DNA of 64,000 bases, from assembly GCA_004794655.1 (NCBI GenBank), contig SMMW01000622.1, positions 2,108,001 through 2,172,000 of the forward strand, written 5' to 3'. Position 1 is the stretch's first letter; each line of letters begins with the position of its first letter. Below, one piece after another: positions 25,811 through 36,800 of the stretch. This DNA is from Marisa cornuarietis (taxonomy: Eukaryota > Mollusca > Gastropoda > Architaenioglossa > Ampullariidae). The notes beneath the pieces were generated by a model that was not told where the DNA came from, ran no database searches, and saw nothing but the letters and a program-made list of their open reading frames with translations. A program made the position numbers and the translations under genes.

Positions 25811-26634
25811 CTGGTTACTAAAAGTTATTCTTGATGCTCATCTGCCAATATTGAATTAAGTTGACAATAGTCTCAAAGGTTGTGACCAACTCAAAAAGTG
25901 AAATTTCCAGACATCACCAATTGCCTTTATATAGCGTCAATCCTGTTCATTGAAAGATCAGCTGTTTGGTTACCAGCTTTTTTGCGTAAGGCAAAGCAGA
26001 ACTCATTTCCCTATTATCCACCACTTAACCACAAGTCTCAAACTTGCATTAGAAACACTTCTCCACAAGCACTAGTATTTTAATTGTCTCTTGATCACCT
26101 AACTTTTGTCAGCAATACAATTTTTTCCATTATTGCCAACCTTTCATGTGCTATACTGAACCCCATTTTTTTTATCAAGCAACAAATCCATGCGGTTATG
26201 AGCATGATTATGCACTATATCAACATTATTCTATTATTGCTCATCTTTAGCCAGCAGTCTTTACATCTGAAGGTGAGATTTTGCAAACCTGTTTTTGGTT
26301 ATTTCCTTCTTGGACAAACCAGGCCCCTCACAAAATTCAGTAACTTACACATGGCATTTTGCAGGGCTCTGTTCTTTCACATTAAGATACTCGATTACTC
26401 TCACCAAAAATATAGTTCATTCAACACCGTCTTCCTTATTGCTTTGATATATATCCTCTTTTTTCACAAGAATGACAAACATGCAGGTCAGCCTGCCTTC
26501 AGTAACTGTGGAACATTTTGCACTACTTAGTACAAAAGGATCCCTTACAGAGATCTACAACACAGATTTAGCAATTCACATCCCACACCACTGAATAGAC
26601 AAACATCAAGCCTTTGTAATTGATGGTGTTCACA

Positions 26635-26640
26635 TTTATT
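26635..26640 (-). terminator. RPL34 polyadenylation signal
   Basis: AATAAA on the minus strand begins nine bases after the RPL34 stop codon at 26650-26652. The very short 3'UTR is typical of ribosomal protein genes. Confidence 0.75.
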
Positions 26641-26649
26641 GCTCTCATT

Positions 26650-29600
26650 TTACTTTTTGGTTGCCTCCTGTGCTTTGAGCACCCTGACAACGATCTTCTG
26701 TTCTTCAATGAGGAAAGCTCGCACAATTCTGAAACACATGAACAGGTTATGAACACACACCCTACCTTGTAAATTAAAGTAAGTGTAATCTGTTAGTATC
26801 ATCTCATTTTGTTTTGCTAGGTTTAGATTAAGACAAACATCGTACTCATGAATTTGCTCAAAACGTTTTAAAATCGACTGTTATCCAGTCACTTATACAG
26901 TACAAGCAAGTCTTGGACTTCCAGTAAACCAAAGAAATCTTATTCTTACAGCAGCGCTTACTATACAAAAATACGAGATGTTAAAACCAGCTACGACAGC
27001 TGGTAAATCAAGCATCAGATGTACAACATCGACGGTTTCTACACTGGATCTGGTCTACAAGTAACATCGTGTGACTGTCACAAACATCCACCAGTCGTAT
27101 CTTTATCAGCATAATGCTCTAAACAACTGACAGTGTGAGGGCACCAATGATGTGCGTGATCGAAACAGCTAAAAAAAAAAGGGCACAAAAGGAATTGAGG
27201 GTGATAAACATATTGTAAGGAGCTTAAATGGGAACATGTGTGATCAAATATCAGTAAGTAAATAGAAAATTGTGCATGCAGCTAAATGAGGAAGAAATAA
27301 GTTTTTACATAAACATGTTTCAAACTATCATTATATTTTTAATCGTAAAAAATTCTTATCAGCAGTCAGTTTGTTGCCCATTAAATTTTGATCTGATTGA
27401 CTTACCAGTCTGTTGAATAAATTCAGTTTGGACCATTTAATTATTTTTTAACTTCATTCAAAGCTTCTAAATAAAGTTCCAATCTGTAGGGCTGTATTCC
27501 AAATTCAGTTGTAATTTTATGGGCGAACAAAATCCTTTCTTGAACCAACAACCTGAGTGATGTTTCTTCATTTCACTCGTAGACATGCGAGTTACAAATA
27601 CTTCGATCACGTGAGAGAACTCTTAAGTATAGGAGAGTCATTTTTTCCCACCTTCCTAGTTGCAGATGAGAATGCCGATGTTTGAAGGCTTATATCTTTA
27701 AAATTAAGGATTATTATGTACTTGTTTATTTATGTACTTTATTTGTCCATGTTTTGGTACATGAAAACATAAGACATCCCCTGATGATAAACCAAAATAC
27801 CTCTTGTGGAGCATAAACTAGGACCACGACTTACTTTCAGGGAAACATTGTTGTTATGCAGTAGTATCACAGACAATACTGGCACCTAAACACATTAGGC
27901 TAATTTGTGCATGCCATGAGATTATTTCTACAATATTTATTTTGTTGTAATGACACTGGATTAATAGATTACAAGGTGAATATGACAAGTCTGTGTAAAT
28001 TTTTCCAGAAGCTGTAGATTTTAAAAAAGGCACAACAGATGCTTAATGCAAAATGTGTCATTAGACATAACAAGAGCCACACACCTGCTTCGCACACATT
28101 TATGGCAGAGTGATCCACCATAAGTTCTTGTGACATGTTTGTGGCGTTTTGACATGGCAGAAAGCTCAAGGGGGCGTGCTGCCGTCAGCTACAATCAAAA
28201 CAGTGAAAAAAATTATCAACCATTTAAAGTCGAAACCTTACTTAAATGATTAAATGGTTAACAACTAAACACAGCAAATGGTACATTAAATCAAAATGAG
28301 ATGATGCACTGAATACTGCCTTATACCAATTGTTAATTGCTTGCGTACAAATTTATCTAACAAAGCTTCAAGCCAATTCACGAAAAAGGTCATGTTTAAA
28401 TACTCTTTTCTAAAAGAAAATTTGAATGCAGTGAACACATTAGACTGGACAAGAAAACTGTTAAGCCATGCCATAACATTATGATTTCTACACACACAGC
28501 ACTGGATGGTTTATGTCCCTTTACAATACTGGAACTTTAGCTTTCTTAGAGTTGTGTTTCTAGTGCAAACAATTGGGTTTTAGTGAAAACGATTTAGAAT
28601 ATCAATTTATATCATGCCCAAATTGTGCTCAGACTAGCTTTGTCATTTGAAGAACAGAGTCTGTCTTACCAGGGCCAGCAGAGAAATGCCTATTTAATCA
28701 ACATGAAGACAGACTTTGAAGCCTGGCACTAGTTATATACATTCACCAACATGTGCAGTACTGATTACTTGGGTGGTGCTATAAAATAAATGAGATATGG
28801 TTGAGGGTACTGACAAGGCAAAGCCATCATCACAAGAAATGCAACTCTCCTTGCGTCACTGTACCCACTGCGGCATACGCTGTTTAGGCCTTCCATTGCT
28901 TTGGTGAGTCCCAGTAAGACAAATCTGTTTCTTTGCTATGCATACTTTTAACATGGATTGAGTAATTTATCCAGACAATCTACATGCTGGTATATCAAAT
29001 TAATCCCTAGCCAGTGGTTTTTGGTTTTCACACTTCAAGCTAGAACTAAAACAGTTTCAAGGAAGATCAATATTGTGCTTCAGCCAGGCTCTAGGCATGA
29101 TAACAATAAACATCTATAAAGCCCTTTTCCAACAATTTGCTGAAAGTACTGTACAGAAATGATACACAGAGGTAAACTGAATCACCAACCATACAGGCTC
29201 ATTTTAACAACAGAAACACCAGCTCATACACAAAGTAAATACAGACACATTAGGCATGAGACAGGGTCCCAGTGAAGGTATCCATTTGAGCTGACTTCTA
29301 GTAAACGAAACCTTTAGCCTGCAGTCATTAAAAGTGGTTTCCCTTCAAAATTATCAGAACTCTGTAGTCAATGCTTATGTACCTGTTACAAAAACCTGTA
29401 CCTAATTCCTAATGTGCAATTTTGACAAATCCAATTTAAGGAGGGGGGAGGGCCAGCAGTCAATGCTCTGTTCAAACAAACAAAAAAACTTTACTGGTAA
29501 TGGTTTCTATTTCTGATATTAGACCAATGATTTTTGTATGAATTATGGCTGCCACACTCATACGACACCAGGAACCCCTGCTTTCAAGTGGTGTAAGCCA

Positions 29601-30594
29601 GCATGGTCCGGCCATATAATCAACATTGCTACTGCAGGGTGGGCAGAAAGTACCTTTCACTGTTGCCATTTCCCTATTGTACATGAAACTTATTTTTTAT
29701 TGAACAAAATCTTACTGGACATTTCAACTTAGTCATTCTACTACTAACATACTAAATTCTCGCCGCCATTAACTCGTGCTTGTTTGCAAAAACAATGAAA
29801 AAAGGCAACTTACACCTCGCAACTTCAACTTGCAATCTCCACATCTAGGTGTATTACCCAACTTCTTAGTATACAGGTAGACAAGCTTACCTCCTGAAAC
29901 ACAAAGATATCATACATAAACTGAAGTGCCAAAATTACATCTTCAATGCACCTTAATCACATTTTCTCCCTATATAATTATGTAAAAAAAAAAGCTCTCA
30001 TGCTAAACAGCATCCAGAAAAATGTTTTTGCAGGATTTTAACAATAATGTTGCTCACAACAAGATTAAAAAGATAAATATTTTACCTGGAGTTTTCGACC
30101 TGAATCCCAGGAATCACCGATGAAACAGAAAACAGGCAAGATTTTATTATTTTGAGGGAATGGTAATGTGAAACAATACATGTGGTGACCATTTTATTTT
30201 TTAATGAGGTTGTAACTCATTGTCAACCTCTGTTATGTGACCCTATCCACAAATCACTCAGCAAAAGCCAATGCTAATGAAAGCATTCTCCTAATATGAA
30301 GCTGCATATTTGAAACAATGTGTACTAACTTTAAAGCGAAATGACAAACCAATACTTTCTCTCTATATATACCCAAAATTTCAGTTACATCAGATCTGTA
30401 ATATTTCTACAACTAGATAAGATATAGACGGGAGGCAATTTCTCAACTACAGGTTCGGACAATAAGAATTCTATATATTAATAACATGACTGATTAGTGC
30501 GGTGTTTAGAACTTAATGTGCCAACTTACACCCGTCTGCGGTTTGACTTTGTGTTGTAAGAAAGGCGTCTACGAAGTGTCAACCGCTGTGCCAT
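26650..30594 (-). CDS. RPL34: 60S ribosomal protein L34 (eL34)
   Basis: Coding exons in transcription order are 30530-30594, 30086-30099 (14 nt), 29814-29893, 28085-28188 and 26650-26728. They total 342 nt, or 113 residues, close to the roughly 117 of the human protein. The product starts [20 protein letters not shown] and continues through VSKTPG across the microexon, then [29 protein letters not shown] and [16 protein letters not shown]. These are the diagnostic eL34 blocks, with two CxxC pairs. All phases join and all introns are GT-AG. A 5'UTR intron ends immediately before the ATG (CAG|ATG), and the leader exon lies near 30815-30840. It is a structural component of the large ribosomal subunit. 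It is expected to be translationally controlled through its 5'TOP start and is transcribed divergently from Vti1a. Confidence 0.95.
29105..29175 (-). mobile_element. LINE 3' tail in an RPL34 intron
   Basis: Minus-strand reading gives CTGTACAGTACTTTCAGC, then AAAGGGCTTTATAGATG and TTTATTGTTATC. This is the 3'-end style of CR1-like LINEs ('GCTTTATAAATG…TTATTATT'). A similar degraded sequence occurs near 7878-7960. It lies in the 1.6-kb intron between the third and fourth coding exons. Confidence 0.5.
30086..30099 (-). other. RPL34: 14-nt microexon of RPL34
   Basis: The minus strand reads …GATTCAG|g tcg aaa act cca g|GTAAAA. Joined to the flanking exons (phase 2 in, phase 1 out) it supplies V-S-K-T-P-G, the eL34 block found in other animals. 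Without it both frame and conserved residues are lost. Confidence 0.88.
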
Positions 30595-30814
30595 CTGAAA
30601 GTAGAAACATACAACAGACTTCATGAAGTGCAAAAATACATGCGATATCACGAGCTTGTAAACACCAATATACTATAACATTTTGCCAAAATATACATTT
30701 TGTTGAACTTACCATATATTTATATGCTCTCTAATTGAATGAAAACGTAAAGATGAACAAATTAAACGTGATTAAACGTGATTACAGAAAGTTCTAAGAC
30801 AGTCATGATCCTAC

Positions 30815-30885
30815 CTTGCTAGTTTACCGGAAACGAAAAGATCACCCGGAAGCGAACGCGTTGAGTTTGCGCATATCAATACATC
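30815..30885. promoter_or_regulatory. Compact divergent promoter of RPL34 (-) and Vti1a (+), with 5'TOP start
   Basis: On the minus strand CTTTTCGTTTCCGG at 30827-30840 is a terminal-oligopyrimidine type start. It is followed by a leader exon ending at the donor AAG|GTAGGA (exon end 30815). The Vti1a ATG is at 30886, only about 45 bp away on the other strand. Two ETS-type cores lie within 25 bp: ACCGGAAAC (about 30826-30834) and CCCGGAAGCG (about 30845-30854). No TATA box is seen. The transcription start itself is inferred. Confidence 0.7.
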
Positions 30886-33800
30886 ATGGCAAGTCTGCTA
30901 CAAAATTTTGAACAACAGTATTCCACTGTTACCGCCGATATAACATTTCATATCGGACGAATATCAAATTCAAGTGGTGGTGAGCAATATTTATTTTATA
31001 AGACTACTGTTCTAATATATGTGTTATTTCGATCTTGACCGAGAACAACCATCCAATGAATGATTCATGCCATATACAAACTAATGAACTTCACATGAGA
31101 TCGATTCTCCGGTAGTGATACTGTTATTGCTTGATTGAGATTTGACTTTTGTTGTGTTACGGATATTCCTAGTAAGTTTGAACTCTTATGATTACTTGCC
31201 GTTGCCTTTGACTAGATGTGCGAATGCAACCTTTTTTACGACTTGTGCAGATTCGCAGCTACGCACTCAAGTATTTATCACTATTACTTATTAGTCGTGA
31301 CTAAAATAGAGCAAAGAATTATTGAACAAAGAAATACAACATGATACTTCTCGATTACTATTCTCGTAATCTATATCCTAGTTAAAATGCTAACTAATGA
31401 TCACTAGTTAAACTAGTAGTTACATCGCTTTCAGTAATACAAATCTGTTTTTGCTAGTTGCTACTAGTACAGTACTAAGTGGCAGTAGGATAGTACTAAG
31501 TAGTAGTAGGATGTGGACTGGCTATCATCGCCTAAGCATCGCGGCCTGTTCAATGCCCTAATAAATTCACTTAAATATAGCCTTGGTATGATTTTCATAC
31601 AGATATTTTATTATCCATCAAAACTGTAAAATTGATAAATTTTGGAATGCTAGAGAGCACTTGAAGCAATTCAGATTTAGAGTGTGGTTAAGTGAGTTTC
31701 AATTATTCTGTGAGTTCCAATTAGCAGCAACTCTTTGTGAAAAATAAGATTTGTGTTAATTAGTAATATGTCTGATAAAAACGTTTTCCTTCTGAATTTT
31801 TCATAATGCTAGTTTGTGGTGAAGACTAAACTACATGCATATCAATGTCATCGCATCCATGAAATAGCTTAAACATTTGAATAAGATCTCTCCTGATCCT
31901 TCTTCCCTTTTCAGAGAGTGGAGTCTTAAGTGCTTAAGACATGGCTCTACATTCTACTAGCAGTTTAGTAGCATATCTTTATACGCCTTCCACGTATATT
32001 GATTATCTTTTTTAGGAAGAGACACCATATCATATTCATCATCATCATCATTCCTTGTCACCTCGCCAGCGGACCCGTTTTGGGCAGCCCTCTTCAGTTG
32101 GGCCCATGTGGTTCTGGCATCCTTTGCCTCGCTCTGTACTGATCTTCTCCAAGTCTGTTTTGGCCTCCCAACTCTCCTATTCCCCCGTGAGGGTTCCAGT
32201 CAAGACCATATCATATTGGCATATTTTAAATGTGGACACACAATTGCTTTCTACAAATTTTAAAATGTTTCCGTATCAAAATATTTAAATGTCCTTCTAA
32301 TAATGCCACCCATTTGACTTGTCTTGCACGCTACTCTTTGGAGGTGCAAGTCAAATCAAAATTGGCACCCAAGTCTTTCTCTTCAGCGCATGCTTTTATT
32401 ACATGACCCTTTTCATCCATTTTTATTGTATACATGCATTTATTTTTACTTGCATGCATAACTCTGCTCTCTGATATATTGAATTATAATTTCATTTTTT
32501 ACTCCACTTGCAGTTTATTAGTGTCATTTTGAATCATTGTGCTATTTAATAATTTATGATATATTTTTCTGTCATCTGCAAATAACTTACAAGTACTGAA
32601 CAATGTATCTTGTAGATCATTGATAAACACAGTGAGGAGTCCTGGACCTAAATTACATCCCCTAGGAGTTCTTCGGTTTTACCTAATTTTACAGATCCTA
32701 CCATAACGTAAAAAGACCAGGGGCCAGTTGCACAACACATTTCTAACTTTAAACACTTTTAGGCCTTAACTCTATTTAGATCATTAGTTTAAAGTGCACA
32801 CCATAAGTTTAGAATTTTTAAAACTAAAACTGGATTATGTATGATACAGTTGTTTTAGTCTGACTTTCCGTCCTGTCAGTACAATTTTTTGTATGTTTTT
32901 CTGCAATGCATCAAAATGGCTAAGAAGAGATTTTGCCTCTTTAGAACAGTTTTAAGGTTTAGAAACGTGTTGTGCAACTGGCCCCAGAAATACAATTATC
33001 ATCCATGTTTCTAGTGCTAAACAATATTTTGAAATTTTAAAAAAAACTTTATTTCATGCACCTTTTTTTGTTTTAAGCCGAAAAGCAAAACCATGTCCGG
33101 CAGGCAGAAAAGTTGTTTGAAGAGGCATCAGAGCTGGTAAGTAAAGAAAAAATGTATTGCAAATTAAAAAGTAATTCGTTTAGTCCTCACAATATCTTGT
33201 GTCATAAATTGTTTTACACAGATTTGTTTACAGCAATCAATATATTTTACTTGTCATTCAAAATCGCCTTTTATTCTTGAAACATTCATTCAGTATGCAG
33301 GGAGAGACAAGAGTAGACAAAGGAAATAGCAGGTGGGAGAAAAGACAGGGAGTGAAAGGGAGATAGAACTAGTGAGAGGATCCTAGCTTTTACTATTTGT
33401 AATTAATAGTTCAGTGTATGCCTTCCATAGTAGACCACATAAGCTCACATAATTGCTTGTTATGCTATGATATCTTTTTAAATTGTGGACTAACAATTTG
33501 ATACTGCCATAACTGATGAGTTATACCATTTGGGGAACTAACAGTCTTATAAACAGGAAACTGTTATTTGGAAAAATACTATAAAGAATCCTTAATTGAA
33601 ACCATTTTAGTTGTTTGTTGTTGTGTTTTGGCATTTGTTAAATATAAGTTTCCATGGTATTTAGAATTCCATTTAGTAATCCTTAAAAAGGCAAAGAAGT
33701 GAATTTTCAAGCATTAATTATACAGATTTATTCCTCTTACAAATTATCTCCCTTACATTTTGTTTTCTTTCTTAGTTCCTTTATGATTTTAATTTGTAGC

Positions 33801-36800
33801 TTATTTTGAAACTGTTTGGCTGCATTTATAAGTCCTCCAATGTGTAGAAAGTTAGTGACCAGGTTAGGAAATTTTAGCTGAAACTTATGGTATATGAAGT
33901 AATCACCAGTATCTGTCATTGTATAATTTGATAAATACCTTCTTGCAGCCAGTCACTTAATCACATGGTTCCCCATTACAATATTTGTGTTGTAGAAGAG
34001 ACATTCTTTAAATTCATCAATAGTACACATTTTATGGATAATCATTTAAAATGCTTCAAAACATCATACCAGAAAAGGGTTATGGATTCTATTAAGTAGT
34101 GAATTTACAAATTCACTACCTAGAAAATATAACGTTCAATTTATGGTACAAGTATAGTGGGGATTCCTTTGATGCTGCCTGATTCCTTTGATTGCTGCCT
34201 ACATCCAGTTCTGTGAAGATTGTGTTGTGAAACCAAAAACAATCAAACTGTTTGCAAACAATAAGCCATGGATTACCAAAGACCTGAAAGCTTGCCTTGT
34301 TGCCAAGAAGCATGCATTTATCCAGGGTGATACGGGACAGGTAAGAGATCGGAACAAAGAATTTCGGCAGAAGACAAGGCTGGCGAAGATCGAATATAAG
34401 AATAAGGTAGAAACGAAACTAAGGGAAGGGAATGCACGCGAGGCTTGGTTGGGACTAAACAAAATGATGGGTCGCACAACAAAAAAACAGGAGGTAGGAT
34501 GTGAGGCTGCAGACCTTGCCGATGACTTAAACAAGTTTTATGCCAGGTTTGATATACAAGACTTTACTCGAGAATGTGAATTGATCTGTTCTTCCCTGTC
34601 ACCATGTGATATCTTAGTGGACGAGAATGCCGTAACATCTTGCCTGTCCCGAATTAATCCCTTTAAAGCTCCTGGTCCAGACGGCCTAAAAGGACGGGTG
34701 CTCAGATCTTGCGCCCAGCAGCTGAGCCCAATGATCACACATTTGTTCCACCTGTTCCTGAACAGTCAGTTCTTCCCCAAGCTATGGAAGACCTCAACTA
34801 TTATTCCAGTGCCAAAAAAGTCACATGCCAAAGAACTAAATGACTTCCGACCAGTGGCCTTGACCCCTATTCTTGCTAAGTGCATGGAGAGAGTTATTTG
34901 CAACCAATTAGTCAATGCCATTGCTGATCAACTAGACCCCTACCAGTTTGCATACAAAGCGAAAAGAGGAGTGGATGATGCCTGCTTGACACTCTACAAC
35001 CTGGTAGCAAACCATCTGGATGGCACTGGTACATCCGTCCGTATCCTATTCATGGACTTTTCATCGGCATTTAATACCATTCAGCCACACCTGCTCTTAC
35101 AATGTCTCCTAGTACTAAACGTTAACTCAACCCTAGTGCTCTGGATGAGGGAGTTTCTCCGGGACCGGCCACAACGGGTCAGCATGGGAGGCAAAGTCTT
35201 GACCACTCTGATCATAAATACCGGAGCCCCACAGGGGTGTGTTTTGTCCCCGATACTGTTCTCTATTTACACTAGTGAAGTCCAGACGGAATTCTCGAAT
35301 TGTGCCCTATCCTTGATTAAGTTTGCAGATGATATGGCATTGGTTGCTCGGCTCAAGGACGAGAAGTCACTTGCAAGCTATTTCCTCCAGGTTCAAAAAT
35401 TACACTCATGGTTTGAAGAAAACTTTCTGATGCTCAATGTCTCTAAAACTAAAGAAGTGGTCCTTGACAGAAGAAAACATCAACCTGCCCACACCCCTAT
35501 AATTATTGATAATGAGACAATAGAACAGGTGCAAAGTTTTAGGTACCTCGGCACAGTGCTAGACAGCAAACTGTCCTTTCAGGAAAACACCAGCATTGTT
35601 TCCAGGAAAGCACATCAGTGCCTGTTCCTGCTGAGGCAACTTAGGAATTTCGGTGCCAGCAGCCCTGTCCTTGAGTCAGTATATCGCAGCCTAATCGAAA
35701 GCATCTTAACATTCAATATGTCAGTGTGGTTTGGCGTTCTCTCTGTCAAAGATAAAGCTTGTTTAATGAGAGTGATCAAGAGTGCCAGCAAGATCATTGG
35801 TTCTCCACAAAGACCTTTAGGTGATTTATACAACAAGGCTGTGAGGTTAAAGGCCGTCAGAATCATCACAGATCCCTCTCACCCACTACATCGCCACTTC
35901 CAAATGTTACCCTCTGGCCGTAGATGGAAGCAAGTGGTCGCCAGGAAGAGTGCCTTTGCCAAGTCATTCTTACCAACCGCAATAGCACTCTTGAATAGGA
36001 CTAACAAATGTACCTAGCCTGAATGTGTGTGGGTGTGTGTGTGTAAGAGAGGAAGAGAATGTGCATCTGCTAACTGTCATAGGTGTGAGAGGATTAAGCA
36101 TGAGTGTAACTGTATGAGTGTATGAGGTGTGATCGTCATTTTTTCCGTTTACTATGTATCCTTTTCTCCAGTTAATTGTGGGAGCTCCCAGCAACAAAGG
36201 AAAATTTCTATCTCTGTTGTAACCAGACATAGACAATAAAGATGTATTGTATGTATTGTATTGTATCTCTTTACTAGCCAACTAATTTTCTCTGCAAACA
36301 AGCAGTTGTAAACATTAACTATTTCCATACCACCCTTTCTGTAAGGCTGGCATACACCTTTCTTATTGATCATAGCCTGCTTTCCAGTCCATAAGAAGTG
36401 AAAAAAAAAGCTATTCAATATCCTTCAAAAATTTGTCCTCAGGGTTAGGTTGGTTGAGAAATAAATATTACTAAAGTTTTTAAAATTGTTAATATGATCT
36501 GTGTAAATTATTCTGGATCATACCTTTTTTAAAAATCTATTTGCAATGCAAGAGGATGCAATTTTGTGACCCCAAATAATAAAATTGGCATCCAGTTTTA
36601 TGTACTGTTTGTGTTTACCCTTTGAAATATGGAAATGATACCTTTTCTTTGAGTTACTGACAAACAGTTTGTTAGATAGCCATAGCTAAGTGATTGTACC
36701 CCCCAAAAAGATGCCAATATTAATTAAGAAGAACTTTAAAAAAATTGGCATATAAATCCATCACTGCCTGGGCTTTTGTTATTCATCATTAACTATAGTG

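Larger units (their letters stand above)
16700..26630. other. Intergenic region, no gene recognised
   Basis: About 10 kb lies between the receptor 3' end and the RPL34 3' end. The longest open frames (under 130 codons near 23.7-24.1 kb, and 148 codons at 26084-26530) are low-complexity or without recognisable domain content. No pair of them can be joined into a plausible spliced gene. Contents I can name are CT/CA-rich repeats near 17600-17670, a GGT tract near 20592, tRNA-SINE copies, and a LINE 3'-tail. Confidence 0.6.

Noticed and set aside
25700..25812. Possible tRNA gene (A box and B box on the minus strand); the same applies to 18300-18372
   Set aside because: The sequence continues as a repeat body. 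The 25.7-kb copy is bounded by a direct duplication, and the other has near-identical copies elsewhere, so these are SINE heads.
26084..26530. 148-codon open frame with hydrophobic stretches
   Set aside because: It lies in an AT-rich region, shows no recognisable family and cannot be linked by splice sites to neighbours.
28740..28835. Possible C/D box snoRNA in an RPL34 intron (minus strand GTGATGA near 28826-28832)
   Set aside because: No CTGA box D or closing stem occurs at a suitable distance on the minus strand.
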